A stretch of 64,000 nucleotides of DNA from Microbacterium sp. Yaish 1 (GCF_002245215.1 NZ_NPMR01000001.1:248001-312000), one strand, 5' to 3'; counted from the stretch's first letter, positions 22,154-33,447 are shown. Numbers and translations: made by a program. The notes: a model not told the origin generated them from the letters alone.

Positions 22154-23304
22154 TGGCCGGCTCGATCACGAAGTACGCAACTGCGGCCGGCCCGCGCTAT
22201 CGCGTTCGATACCGGAAGCCGAGCAACCAGCGGCAGACAGATAAGCGCGGGTTCAAGACGAAGCGCGAGGCTGAGGTCTTCCTCGCCTCGGTCACCATCG
22301 CGAAGGCCGTCGGCGACTACATCGACCCGGCGCTCTCGCGCGTCAAGGTGGAGCAGCTCGCCGACCGATGGCTGGCAGGCAAGCGGCCGCCGGCGCTCAA
22401 GCCGTCCGCGTACAAGCCGCTCGAGATCTCCTGGCGGCTCCACGTGCAGCCGCGATGGGGCGATCGCGAGATCCGCAGCATCGTCCCATCTGAGGTGCAG
22501 GAATGGGTGACACAACTCAGCCAGCCCCTCGGCGAGCGCTCGGGCAAGTCGGCAACCGTCGTACTCCGCGCGCTCGGCGTTCTCGCCGGCATCCTGGACA
22601 TGGCGATCGACGACGGCCGCATGAAGAAGAACCCGGCGCGTGGACTCCGGAACCTCCCGAAGAAGCTCAAGCGCAAGGCGGGACGCTCCTACCTCACGAT
22701 CGATCAGGTGCACCAGCTGGCGGCCGAGGCCCGTTACCCCACTCTCGTGCTCGTGCTCGCCTACACGGGGCTGCGCTGGGGCGAGGCGACCGCGTTGCGT
22801 GTCCGCCACCTCAACACGGTGCGGCGGCGGCTACACGTCGAGGAGAACGCCGTCCAGGTCGACGGGGTGATCCACCTCGGTACCCCGAAGTCGTCCGAGC
22901 ACCGTCATGTGCCCTATCCGAAGTTCCTCGAGCCGTACCTCGTGCAGCTCACCGCAGGCAAGGGACCCGATTCGCTGCTGTTCGGCGACGGTCTCGTGCA
23001 CCTTCGCCCTTCACGCGTCGGCACGGGATGGTTCGAAGGCGCTGTGTCGCGCGCTCGAGCAGCCGATCCGACCTTCCCCCGCATCACGCCTCATGACCTC
23101 CGCCACACTGCCGCCTCGATCGCGGTGAGCACCGGCGCGAACGTCAAGGCGGTGCAGCACATGCTCGGCCACGAGTCCGCGTCGATGACTCTCGACACGT
23201 ACGCGGACCTGTTCCCTGATGACCTCGAGGCTGTCGCAGACCGGATGGACGCCGCTACCCGCGCTGCGAGTGTGGGCAAATCGTGGGCAAGCGCCCTCGC
23301 CTGA
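22153..23304 (+). CDS. int: Tyrosine integrase
   Basis: A 383-residue site-specific recombinase. The N-terminal part has the AP2-like arm-binding domain (YRVRYRKPSNQRQTDKRGF). The core-binding SAM-like domain follows, then the catalytic domain: Arg208 in AYTGLRWGEA, His314/Arg317 in TPHDLRHTAAS, His340 in HMLGHESASMT and Tyr350 in LDTYADLF. It should recombine attP with attB at the neighbouring tRNA-Thr gene. It is the last gene of the repressor operon and ends just before a strong hairpin terminator. I took the ATG at 22153; the longer frame upstream is a shadow of the peptidase gene. Confidence 0.95.
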   Translation: MAGSITKYATAAGPRYRVRYRKPSNQRQTDKRGFKTKREAEVFLASVTIAKAVGDYIDPALSRVKVEQLADRWLAGKRPPALKPSAYKPLEISWRLHVQPRWGDREIRSIVPSEVQEWVTQLSQPLGERSGKSATVVLRALGVLAGILDMAIDDGRMKKNPARGLRNLPKKLKRKAGRSYLTIDQVHQLAAEARYPTLVLVLAYTGLRWGEATALRVRHLNTVRRRLHVEENAVQVDGVIHLGTPKSSEHRHVPYPKFLEPYLVQLTAGKGPDSLLFGDGLVHLRPSRVGTGWFEGAVSRARAADPTFPRITPHDLRHTAASIAVSTGANVKAVQHMLGHESASMTLDTYADLFPDDLEAVADRMDAATRAASVGKSWASALA

Positions 23305-23312
23305 CACAAGCG

Positions 23313-23355
23313 AAGAGGCCCCGATCCCAGTGTTTCCACGGGATCGGGGCCTCTT
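23313..23355. terminator. Bidirectional terminator between integrase and tRNA-Thr
   Basis: A perfect 16-base stem (23313-23328 with 23340-23355, from AAGAGGCCCCGATCCC) and an 11-base loop. It is flanked by TCATTT on the plus side and CGCTT on the minus side. It lies eight bases downstream of the tRNA 3' end and nine bases after the integrase stop, so it can end both transcripts. It is on the prophage side of the likely attR core. Confidence 0.85.
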
Positions 23356-23363
23356 CATTTCGG

Positions 23364-23436
23364 AGCCGCCTAAGGGAATCGAACCCTTGACCTATTCATT
23401 ACGAGTGAATCGCTCTGCCGTCTGAGCTAAGGCGGC
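23364..23436 (-). tRNA. tRNA-Thr(CGT), prophage attachment site
   Basis: A 73-base cloverleaf on the minus strand. The acceptor stem is GCCGCCT/AGGCGGC with a T discriminator base. The D-arm begins TTAGCTCAG, the anticodon loop CTCGTAA carries anticodon CGT inside an ATTCA/TGAAT stem, and the T-arm has GGTTCGATTCC. No CCA is encoded. The 3' end points at the integrase, so the 3' part of this gene is expected to be the attR core and to be supplied by the phage. A copy of the 3' segment should exist at the left prophage end outside the window. Confidence 0.95.
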
Positions 23437-23592
23437 GCGCGTCGCTGTGCGATGCACGATCAGCAATGTTACATGCTCTGAGACCCCGCCGCGAACCGGC
23501 GGCGCGGCCGACGCCCTTATATCGGGAGACGCCGTGTTACGCGACGATTACTCCCCGTCCACCCGTGGCGCTTACCGTCGGAGGGCACCGCG

Positions 23593-23685
23593 ATGAGGCG
23601 AGCGCGACTCCGGTCGTGCACGGGCGGGTCACCGCCCCGCGGTGCCCGATCCGAGGAGCACCACTCATGTCCAAGCGACTTCTGA
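23593..23685 (+). CDS. Possible 30-residue leader peptide overlapping metQ
   Basis: An ATG at 23593 with GGAGGG seven bases upstream starts a 30-codon frame beginning MRRARLRSCTGGSPPRGARS. It ends with TGA at 23683-23685, inside metQ and out of frame with it. The ribosome site is better than many in the window. Translating ribosomes would cover the metQ ribosome site and release 16 bases past its start, a layout suited to translational coupling or attenuation. The peptide has two Cys codons and many Arg codons. It is only a candidate. I found no convincing SAM riboswitch in this leader. Confidence 0.35.
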   Translation: MRRARLRSCTGGSPPRGARSEEHHSCPSDF

Positions 23686-24563
23686 CCGCGGCCGCCCTGG
23701 CCCTCCCCCTGACCCTGCTGCTCGGCGCGTGCGCGTCGGACGCCGGCTCCGGCGACGCCGGTGACGCCGCACAGGACGGCCCGGTGCGCATCGGCGTCGT
23801 CGGCGCGGGCGACCCCTACTGGGAGACCTACAAGCAGGCCGCGGCCGACGAGGGCATCGAGGTCGAGATCGTCGACTTCACCGAGTACACCCAGCCCAAC
23901 CCCGCACTCTCGGCGGGCGAGCTGGACCTCAACCAGTTCCAGCACATCATCTACCTCGCGACCTACAACGTGAACGCCGGCGACGACCTCGTGGCCGTCG
24001 GCTCGACCGCGACGTACCCGCTGGGCCTGTACTCGACGCAGTACGACTCGGTCGACGACATCCCCGAGGGCGCCACTGTCGCCGTCCCCAACGACGAGAG
24101 CAACCAGGCCCGCGGCCTGCTCGTGCTGCAGGCGCAGGGCCTCATCGAGCTCAAGGACGGCGGGTCGGTCTTCTCGACGACCGCCGACGTCGAGCCCGGC
24201 TCGAAGGTCAAGGTCGAGGCTCTCGACGCCGCTCTGACCGCGACGTCGCTGCCCGATGTGGCCGCCGCGATCATCAACAACGACTTCGTCGAGGATGCCG
24301 GACTGAAGTTCGACGATGCACTCGCGACCGACGACCCCAGCGACCCGAGCGCGCAGCCGTACATCAACATCTTCGCCGCCAAGGCCGAGGATGCCGACAA
24401 CCCGACCTACCAGAAGCTCGTCGAGATCTTCCAGGACACGCAGGCGGTGACCGACGGACTGCAGGAGGCGTCCGGTGGTTCGGCCGTGCTCGTGAAGACC
24501 CCGAAGGACGAGCTCGCCTCCGCCCTGAAGCAGGTCGAGGACGACATCCGCGCCAACCAGTGA
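23667..24563 (+). CDS. metQ: Methionine ABC transporter substrate-binding lipoprotein
   Basis: A 298-residue NlpA/MetQ lipoprotein. The signal peptide MSKRLLTAAALALPLTLLLG ends in a lipobox (LLGAC), with Cys22 as lipid anchor. The mature part has VRIGVVGAGDPYWETYKQAA, the NPALSAGELDLNQFQHI segment and a FxxT-type ligand-binding region. It delivers methionine (probably both isomers) to MetNI. The ATG at 23667 has GAGGAG eight bases upstream. It is followed by a strong hairpin and then metN and metI. Confidence 0.9.
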   Translation: MSKRLLTAAALALPLTLLLGACASDAGSGDAGDAAQDGPVRIGVVGAGDPYWETYKQAAADEGIEVEIVDFTEYTQPNPALSAGELDLNQFQHIIYLATYNVNAGDDLVAVGSTATYPLGLYSTQYDSVDDIPEGATVAVPNDESNQARGLLVLQAQGLIELKDGGSVFSTTADVEPGSKVKVEALDAALTATSLPDVAAAIINNDFVEDAGLKFDDALATDDPSDPSAQPYINIFAAKAEDADNPTYQKLVEIFQDTQAVTDGLQEASGGSAVLVKTPKDELASALKQVEDDIRANQ

Positions 24564-24570
24564 CATCGTG

Positions 24571-24607
24571 CGTGTGCGGCCCGCCCCCACCGGACGGGCC
24601 GCACACG
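24571..24607 (+). terminator. Intercistronic hairpin between metQ and metN
   Basis: A perfect 13-base stem (24571-24583 with 24595-24607; CGTGTGCGGCCCG and its complement) around an 11-base loop, without a U-run. It sits in the 69-base gap of the metQ-metN operon. It probably protects the metQ message or partly ends transcription, so the binding protein is made in excess over the transporter core. Confidence 0.6.
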
Positions 24608-24632
24608 CATGTCCCGTTCGAGGAGCCCCCGC

Positions 24633-25670
24633 ATGACCCTCATCCGCCTGTCCGGTGTGACCAAGCGCTTCCCCCCGTCCACGAAGGGCGGTGACCCGGT
24701 CGTCGCGGTCGATGACGTCGACCTCGAGATCGAGGCCGGATCCGTGTGCGGCATCGTCGGGTACTCCGGCGCGGGGAAGAGCACGGTCCTCCGGTTGGTC
24801 AACGCCCTGGAGACGCCCACGAGCGGCAGCGTCGAGATCGATGGCCGCGACATCACCGGGCTCCGCGAGCGCGAGCTGCGTGCCCTCCGCGGTGACATCG
24901 GCATGATCTTCCAGCAGTTCAACCTGTTCGACTCGCGCACCGTCGCCGGCAACGTCGCGTATCCCCTCGAGGTCGCCGGCCGCTCGCGCACCGAGGTCAA
25001 GCAGCGCGTGGCCGAGCTGCTGGAGTTCGTCGGGCTCTCGAGCAAGGCGAAGAACTACCCCGAGCAGCTCTCGGGCGGACAGCGGCAGCGCGTCGGCATC
25101 GCTCGAGCGCTCGCCACGAGTCCCCGCATCCTGCTGGCCGACGAGGCGACCAGCGCCCTCGACCCCGACACGACGCAGGAGGTGCTCGCCCTCCTGAAGC
25201 GCATCAACACCGAGCTCGGCGTGACGATCCTCGTCATCACCCACGAGATGGAGGTCGTCCGCGCGATCGCAGACCGCGTGGTCGTCATGGAGCACGGACG
25301 CGTCATCGAGAGCGGCGACGTCTTCGACGTGCTCTCGGCACCGTCGCATGCGGCGACCCGCCGGTTCGTGGCCAGCATCATCGACGAAGCGCCCACCGGC
25401 GAGAAGCTCGCGGCGCTGCGCGCGCGGCATCCCGGCCGCATCGTCACCTTCACGATCCGCGAGGGAGAGTCGCCGCAGGCAGACGTCTTCGCGGCATTGT
25501 CGTCCCATGGCGTGCGGTTCGAGCTCATCCACGGCGGCATCAACGACATCCGCGGACGCGTCTTCGGGCATCTGACGCTCGCCCTGTCGGGAGAGACGGA
25601 TGCCGTCGACCGTGCCGTCGCCGCGGCATCCGCCCACGCACCGCTCATCGAGGAGGACTCCCGTGGATAG
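24633..25670 (+). CDS. metN: Methionine ABC transporter ATP-binding protein
   Basis: A 345-residue ATPase. Walker A is GYSGAGKSTVLRL, the Q-loop is IFQQFNLF, the signature is LSGGQRQRVGIARAL, Walker B is ILLADEATSALD and the H-loop is VITHEMEVV. The C-terminal 90 residues form the NIL/ACT-like domain that senses methionine and inhibits transport (VFAALSSHGVRFELIHGGIN). I took the ATG at 24633, which has GAGGAG upstream, over one eight codons earlier. Its stop overlaps the metI start by eight bases. Confidence 0.93.
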   Translation: MTLIRLSGVTKRFPPSTKGGDPVVAVDDVDLEIEAGSVCGIVGYSGAGKSTVLRLVNALETPTSGSVEIDGRDITGLRERELRALRGDIGMIFQQFNLFDSRTVAGNVAYPLEVAGRSRTEVKQRVAELLEFVGLSSKAKNYPEQLSGGQRQRVGIARALATSPRILLADEATSALDPDTTQEVLALLKRINTELGVTILVITHEMEVVRAIADRVVVMEHGRVIESGDVFDVLSAPSHAATRRFVASIIDEAPTGEKLAALRARHPGRIVTFTIREGESPQADVFAALSSHGVRFELIHGGINDIRGRVFGHLTLALSGETDAVDRAVAAASAHAPLIEEDSRG

Positions 25671-26322
25671 GCTCATCGATCTGCTGCCCGACCTGTGGCC
25701 GGCGACGGCCGAGACGCTCTACATGATCACGCTGAGCCTGCTGTTCGGCGGCATCGCGGGCTTCCTCATCGGCCTCGCGCTGTACGCCACGCGGGCCGGC
25801 AGCCTGTTCCCCAACCGCGTCGTGTTCGGCATCGTCAACGTGATCGTCAACACCTTCCGGCCGATCCCGTTCATCATCTTCATGGCCGCGGTTCAGCCGC
25901 TCGCCCGCGCGTTCAGCATCCGCGGCATCGGCATCGAGTTCGCCGTCTTCGCGATCTCGATCGCGTCGATGTTCGCCATCGGACGCATCGTCGAGCAGAA
26001 CCTGCTGACGGTGCGCCCCGGGGTGATCGAGGCCGCCCGCGCCGCCGGCGCGAGCCGCTCGCGCATCCTGTTCCGGCTGGTCCCCCGCGAGTCACTCGGT
26101 CCGCTCGTGCTCGGTTACACCTTCATCGTGGTCGCTCTCGTCGACATGACCGCGGTCGCCGGCGCGATCGCCGCGGGCGGCCTCGGCCAGTTCGCGCTCG
26201 TGAACGGCTTCCGCCAGTTCAACCCCTGGGTCACCTGGGCGGCCGTGATCATCATCATCCTGCTCGTGCAGGGCGTGCAGTTCCTCGGCAACGCCCTCGC
26301 GCGCCGCATCCTGCGGCGCTGA
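25663..26322 (+). CDS. metI: Methionine ABC transporter permease
   Basis: A 219-residue membrane protein with about five helices (for example ITLSLLFGGIAGFLIGLALY and AAVIIIILLVQGVQFLGNAL). The EAA loop for contact with MetN is VIEAARAAGASRSRILFRLV. The GTG at 25663-25665 has GAGGAGG eight bases upstream, so the start lies inside the end of metN. Together with MetQ and MetN it imports methionine across the membrane. Confidence 0.92.
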   Translation: MDRLIDLLPDLWPATAETLYMITLSLLFGGIAGFLIGLALYATRAGSLFPNRVVFGIVNVIVNTFRPIPFIIFMAAVQPLARAFSIRGIGIEFAVFAISIASMFAIGRIVEQNLLTVRPGVIEAARAAGASRSRILFRLVPRESLGPLVLGYTFIVVALVDMTAVAGAIAAGGLGQFALVNGFRQFNPWVTWAAVIIIILLVQGVQFLGNALARRILRR

Positions 26323-26340
26323 CCCCGCCCCTTCGCGGGG
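26323..26340 (+). terminator. Short hairpin after metI
   Basis: CCCCGC (26323-26328) pairs with GCGGGG (26335-26340) over a six-base loop, directly after the metI stop codon. There is no U-run, as usual for high-GC actinobacteria, so strength is uncertain. Confidence 0.45.
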
Positions 26341-26430
26341 GCTCGGTCAGGCCGAGGTCCCAGTTGGGCCGGGAATGGCGGCAGCAATCCCGGCCGAAGT
26401 GGGACCTGGCGCCAGCGCTAGCCTGGCGGA

Positions 26431-27237
26431 ATGCTCTCGGATGCCGATCTGCTTCGGTTCGCGCGTGATCTCGTAGCGATCCCCGGCGTCGTCGCGGTGG
26501 CGCTCGGCGGCAGTCGAGCGCGCGGCGCGCACTCCCCCGATTCCGACGTCGATCTAGGCGTGTACGTCGACGGACGAAGGGTCGACCGGGCCGCTCTCTC
26601 CGCGACGGTGTCTCGCTGGGCGACGACGCCGGTCATGATCGGACCCGCCGGGAGCTGGGGCCCGTGGGTGGACAGCGGCGCATGGGCGACGATCGCGGGC
26701 ATGCCCCTCGACGTCATCATCCGCGACGCCGACCGCGTTCGAGCTCAGGTCGCCAGGGCTCGTCGCGGCGAGTTCGCCTTCCACGCACAGCCGGGGCATC
26801 CTCTCGGATTCCTGGATGTCGCATACGCCGGCGAGGTCGCGCTTGCGAAGCCGCTCGTGGATGACGCGGGTTTCCTGCGCGATCACGCCGCCGCTCTTGC
26901 CCCCTACCCGGAGCCCCTGCGGCGGGCCTTCCTCGACGACCTGTGGCAGGTGGACTTCCTCGTGGATGCCGCAGCGAAGGTCGCCGACCGCGGCGACACC
27001 GCCTACATCGGCCTCTGCCTGAGCAACGCGGCAGTGCGACTGGCGTACGCGTGGCACGCTCAGGCGAGAACCTGGGCCATCAACGAGAAAGGTGTCGTCA
27101 GCGGCGTGCCGCGCCTCCCCTCGGCGCCTGCCGACTTCGATGTCCGGGTCGCCGCAGCTCTCAGCGCGCTCGACGCCTCACCCGAGGGCGCGCGGGCAGC
27201 GGTCGAGATGCTCCGGGCCCTGCCTCGCCCGTCCTGA
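26431..27237 (+). CDS. Nucleotidyltransferase-fold protein
   Basis: A 268-residue protein beginning MLSDADLLRFARDLVAIPGV. VAVALGGSRARGAHSPDSDVDLG is the GS-x10-DxD motif of the pol-beta nucleotidyltransferase fold (NTP_transf_2), so a metal site and NTP use are likely. The second half is helical (VDFLVDAAAKVADRGDTAY). Related proteins modify antibiotics or act as antitoxin-type adenylyltransferases, but no partner gene lies nearby. TAGCCT six bases before the ATG and no ribosome site suggest a leaderless transcript. Confidence 0.75.
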   Translation: MLSDADLLRFARDLVAIPGVVAVALGGSRARGAHSPDSDVDLGVYVDGRRVDRAALSATVSRWATTPVMIGPAGSWGPWVDSGAWATIAGMPLDVIIRDADRVRAQVARARRGEFAFHAQPGHPLGFLDVAYAGEVALAKPLVDDAGFLRDHAAALAPYPEPLRRAFLDDLWQVDFLVDAAAKVADRGDTAYIGLCLSNAAVRLAYAWHAQARTWAINEKGVVSGVPRLPSAPADFDVRVAAALSALDASPEGARAAVEMLRALPRPS

Positions 27238-27325
27238 CCGCCGCCGAGGTGCCGCTTGGGCCGGTTTCAGCGGCCCATCCCGACCCGATGGGGACTTCGG
27301 GTGGGATACGGGCGGGGCCAGAGGC

Positions 27326-28879
27326 CTAGCGGCAGACGAGGCCGTCCTCGGGCACCGTGTCGTCGAGGAAGAACGCCTCGACCGCGTCGTCGACGCACGA
27401 GTTGCCCTTCTGGAACCCGGTGTGGCCCTCGCCCTCGCGTGTGATGAGCACACCCGACGCGAGCTGGTCGGCCAGCGACTTCGACCACTCGTAGGGGGTG
27501 GCGGGATCGTTGGTCGTGCCCACGACGACGATCGGCGCGGCACCGTCGGCCGTGATCTCGCCGCGGGTACCGGTCGGCGGATACGGCCAGACCGCGCAGG
27601 CGTCGACGCCCTCCCAGTACGGTGCGACTGTCGGCGCCTCCACCGCGAGGCGGGCCTTCGACGCGGCCTCGGCCTCGGGGTCGTTCTCGACCGGGTAGTC
27701 CATGCAGTTGTACGCGCGGAAGGCCTCGGACGAGTTGTCCGAGTACTGCCCGTCGGACGTGCGCGCGTAGTAGAAGTCCGCGAGCAGGAAGGCCGTCTCG
27801 GGGTCGCCCGTGAGGGTCTGCGCGAGCGCCTGGCGCAGGATCGGCCAGTTGTCCTGCGAGTACAGGGCCGCGATGATCGCGGTCATGAGCGAGCCGGCTC
27901 CGAGCCGCCGCCCGTCGGATGCCGGCAACGGCGACGCATCGACGCTCGCGAGCAACGCCCCGAGGTCGGTCATCGCATCGTCGACGGACCCGCGGAAGGG
28001 GCAGTCCTCCTCTTCGAGGCAGGCCGCCATGAACGCGCGCAGCGCCGACTCGAAGCCGACGGCCTGGGTGGCGCTGACGTCGAGCGACGACACGCTGGGG
28101 TCGATCGCGCCGTCGAGCACGAGCCGGCCGACGTTCTCGGGGTAGAGCTTGGCGTAGGTCGCTCCGAGGAAGGTCCCGTACGAGTAGCCGAGGTAGTTGA
28201 GCTTCTCGTCGCCGAGCACAGCGCGCAGCAGATCCATGTCGCGCGCGGCGAACTCGGTGGTGATGAAGGGCAGGATGCCGCCGCTGTTCTCGTCGCACGC
28301 GGCGGCGAACTGCTCGTTGCGCGCCGTCAACTCCGCTTCCCACTCCGGCGTGCCCCGAGGCGCCGCCGGGATGTCGAAGAAGTAGGCGTCGGTGCCTGCG
28401 GCGTCGAAGCACGCGACGGCGCTCGATCGTCCCACGCCGCGCGGGTCGAACCCGATGACGTCGTAGGCGTCGGCCAGCACTGACCCGACCGCGAACTGCG
28501 CGCTGTCGGCGATGAGGTCGTATCCACTGGCGCCGGGACCGCCGGGGTTGACCAGCAGCGAGCCGAGCGCGTCGCCCGACCCGGCCGCACGCCGGACGAC
28601 GGCGAGCTCGATCTCACCCGCGGACGGGTCGTTCCAGTCACGCGGCGCGCGCACCGTCGTGCAGTCGTACGAGCCCGAGTCGGCGCCCTCGCAGGACTCC
28701 CACTGGAGTTCCTGACCGTAGAACGGCATCAGGTCTTCCGAGACACCCTCGGTGACAGGTGTGCGGCTCGGCGCGGGCGAAGCCTGATCGGGGCTTCCCT
28801 TGAAGACGCATCCGGTGAGGGCCGTCACCGTGGCCGCGGCGACGGCGACGACGGTGATCAGACGACGAGGAGCTTTCAC
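27326..28879 (-). CDS. Secreted tripeptidyl-aminopeptidase-like alpha/beta hydrolase
   Basis: A 517-residue lipoprotein with a GTG start (GTGA overlap with holB). The signal VKAPRRLITVVAVAAATVTA is followed by the lipobox LTGC. GSLLVNPGGPGASGYDLI is the oxyanion region. GYSYGTFLGATYAKLYPENV is the nucleophile elbow (Ser in GYSYG). GTTNDPATPYEWSKSLADQL holds the Asp, and LITREGEGHTGF the His. The C-terminal TAP-like domain fits the SlpD/SlpE and tripeptidyl aminopeptidase family (about 500 residues). It should act outside the membrane on short peptides. Confidence 0.88.
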   Translation of the reverse strand: MKAPRRLITVVAVAAATVTALTGCVFKGSPDQASPAPSRTPVTEGVSEDLMPFYGQELQWESCEGADSGSYDCTTVRAPRDWNDPSAGEIELAVVRRAAGSGDALGSLLVNPGGPGASGYDLIADSAQFAVGSVLADAYDVIGFDPRGVGRSSAVACFDAAGTDAYFFDIPAAPRGTPEWEAELTARNEQFAAACDENSGGILPFITTEFAARDMDLLRAVLGDEKLNYLGYSYGTFLGATYAKLYPENVGRLVLDGAIDPSVSSLDVSATQAVGFESALRAFMAACLEEEDCPFRGSVDDAMTDLGALLASVDASPLPASDGRRLGAGSLMTAIIAALYSQDNWPILRQALAQTLTGDPETAFLLADFYYARTSDGQYSDNSSEAFRAYNCMDYPVENDPEAEAASKARLAVEAPTVAPYWEGVDACAVWPYPPTGTRGEITADGAAPIVVVGTTNDPATPYEWSKSLADQLASGVLITREGEGHTGFQKGNSCVDDAVEAFFLDDTVPEDGLVCR

Positions 28880-30030
28880 GGTGTCCTTCCGCTGGCGACG
28901 GTGATGAGCATGCTCTCGAGGGCGAGCAAGGGGGCCGCGTTGCCTTCGAGGGCGCTGCGGGTGGCCGAGATGCGGTCGAGCACGACGAGCGTGCGGTCGG
29001 GAGTCCATGCCGACGCGAGAGCGGCGAGCTCGCTCGTCAGCTCACGATTGATGAGATCGCCCTGGCGGCCGAACTGCAGCATCAGCGTGTCGCGATACAT
29101 CGATTCCAGATCGGTGAGGACGCGATCGATGCCGTCGCGCAGGCTGCGCGTGGCACGGCGCTTCTGCTCGTCCTCGAGCGCGCTCAGCTGACCACGCACC
29201 GCGGGCGGCACGGGCGCGCCCGGAGCGACCCCGAGCGTACGCCGGAGCGCCTCGCGCTCGGACTCGTCGCGTTCGGCCGTCAGAGCCTTGGCGTCTTCCG
29301 TCGCGGCGCTCACGATGCGGCCGGCCGTCTCGACGGCGTCGGACACCCCGCGCACCGCGAGCACGGCGCGCAGCGTCGCATCGCGGCGCTCACGGGAGGC
29401 GGCATCCGTGGCGAGGCGCTGGGCCATGCCGATGTGGCGCTGGGCGAGACGGGCCGACTGCTCTGCGACCGCCTCGTCGACGCCCGTCCGCGCGGAGATG
29501 AGCCGCGCGACATCCGCCACGTCGGGCTCACGCAGACGCAGGGTGCGCACACGGGATCGGATCGTCGGCAGCAGATCGGCGTCGCTCGGTGCGCACAGCA
29601 CCCACACCGTCTGCTCCGGAGGCTCTTCGAGCGCCTTGAGCAGAACGTTGCTCGTTCGCTCGACCATCCGGTCGGCGTCTTCGACGACGATGACGCGGTA
29701 TCGGCCGAGAGACGGGGAGAAGTACGAGCGTTCGACGAGCGCGCGGGCGTCTCGGATGGAGATGACGACGCCCTCGGTGCGAAGCGCCGTGAGATCGGGA
29801 TGCGTGCCCGCGAGCACCTGCCGCATCGCGCCCTCGTCGCCCGGCTCGGCGATCAGTGCGGCCGCGAAGGCGTGCGCGAGCGTCGAGCGCCCGGAACCCG
29901 GCGGGCCCGTGATGAGCCAGGCGTGCGCGAGCTGCGCGGGGTCGGATGCCGCGGCCTGCAGCACCGCGACGGCCGAGTCCTGACCCCAGACCTCGCCCCA
30001 CGGCGGGGCGAGCGGAGCGGAGGCGGTCAT
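28876..30030 (-). CDS. holB: DNA polymerase III subunit delta'
   Basis: A 384-residue clamp-loader subunit. LAHAWLITGPPGSGRSTLAH is the Walker A region. YRVIVVEDADRMVERTSNVLL followed by KALEEPPEQTVWVLCAP is the AAA+ signature of delta'/DnaX, and TIRSRVRTLRL is the SRC-like element (here SRV). It works with the clamp loader to load the sliding clamp. TAGGCT six bases before the ATG suggests a leaderless promoter, separate from tmk 76 bases upstream. The usual neighbour order topA-tmk-holB is kept. Confidence 0.92.
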   Translation of the reverse strand: MTASAPLAPPWGEVWGQDSAVAVLQAAASDPAQLAHAWLITGPPGSGRSTLAHAFAAALIAEPGDEGAMRQVLAGTHPDLTALRTEGVVISIRDARALVERSYFSPSLGRYRVIVVEDADRMVERTSNVLLKALEEPPEQTVWVLCAPSDADLLPTIRSRVRTLRLREPDVADVARLISARTGVDEAVAEQSARLAQRHIGMAQRLATDAASRERRDATLRAVLAVRGVSDAVETAGRIVSAATEDAKALTAERDESEREALRRTLGVAPGAPVPPAVRGQLSALEDEQKRRATRSLRDGIDRVLTDLESMYRDTLMLQFGRQGDLINRELTSELAALASAWTPDRTLVVLDRISATRSALEGNAAPLLALESMLITVASGRTP

Positions 30031-30106
30031 GGGTCCAGCCTACGGGGAGCCTCCGACCTCGGTTACCCCGCATCGCGCGGCCGACGGACCCGTCGTCGGC
30101 GCTGGC

Positions 30107-30741
30107 TCAGCCGCGCAACGAGCGCTCGACTCGCGCCCGGATCTCGATGGACAGGTCGACGGGCGGGCGGGACGCGTCGAGCACGAGGAACCGCTCGGGT
30201 TCCGCTGCGGCGAGCCCGAGGAAGGCGGTGCGCACGCGCTCGTGGAAGTCGGCCTTCTCGGCCTCGAGCCGGTCGAACGGCTTGTCGTCGGCATCGAGAC
30301 GTGCCCGTGCGGCGGCGGGGTCGAGGTCGAGCAGCACGGTGATGTCGGGCAGCGCGCCGTCGGTGGCCCACAGCGACAGGTCGCGCACCTCGCCGGCATC
30401 CAGCACGCGTCCGGCTCCCTGGTACGCGACCGATGAGTCGAGGTACCGGTCCTGCACGACGACAGCGCCGCGTTCGAGGGCCGGGCGGACCACGGTCGCG
30501 ACATGGTGAGCGCGGTCGGCGGCGTACAGCAGAGCCTCGGCGCGCGGCGCGATGTCACCGCGGTGGTGGAGGACGATGTCGCGGATGAGCACGCCCACGT
30601 CGCTGCCGCCCGGCTCGCGCGTGCGCACGACCTCGCGTCCGCTCTCGCGGAGCCAGGCCTCGAGGGCGGTCGCCTGGGTCGTCTTCCCCGACCCGTCGCC
30701 GCCCTCGAGGGTGATCCAGAGCCCGCGGTCGGCGGTGCCGG

Positions 30742-30745
<4 letters not shown>
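30107..30745 (-). CDS. tmk: Thymidylate kinase
   Basis: A 212-residue kinase that turns dTMP into dTDP. LWITLEGGDGSGKTTQATAL is the P-loop, VVRTREPGGSDVG the DR(E)PGG motif, VQDRYLDSSVAYQGAGR the DRY/H motif with the TMP-binding YQG, and FLVLDASRP the adenine-side segment. The GTG at 30743-30745 overlaps the topA stop as GTGA, so translation is coupled to topA. Confidence 0.95.

Positions 30746-33447
<2,702 letters not shown>

Larger units (their letters stand above)
1..23364. mobile_element. Tyrosine-integrase prophage in tRNA-Thr, left end outside window
   Basis: This is an apparently intact part of a temperate siphovirus-type genome. From right to left it carries the integrase, ImmA-like protease and repressor (plus strand), then early genes, HNH nuclease, terminase, portal, protease, decoration and major capsid genes (minus strand). 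The right junction is set by tRNA-Thr at 23364-23436, whose 3' end faces the integrase. That is the usual layout when a phage attP core replaces the 3' end of a tRNA gene. The left junction and the tail and lysis genes lie before position 1. No obviously broken gene was seen except the odd overlap at 10819-12073. Confidence 0.95.

Noticed and set aside
23440..23666. SAM riboswitch upstream of metQ
   Set aside because: GGAGGG, GATGAGGC and GGTGCC-like phrases recall S-box parts, but the GCAACC core is missing and no matching P1 stem was found. A possible leader peptide explains the same bases.
23517..25676. A 719-codon minus-strand gene over metQ and metN
   Set aside because: It is the antisense shadow of clear metQ and metN; its sequence is Arg/Asp/Val-rich with no domain.
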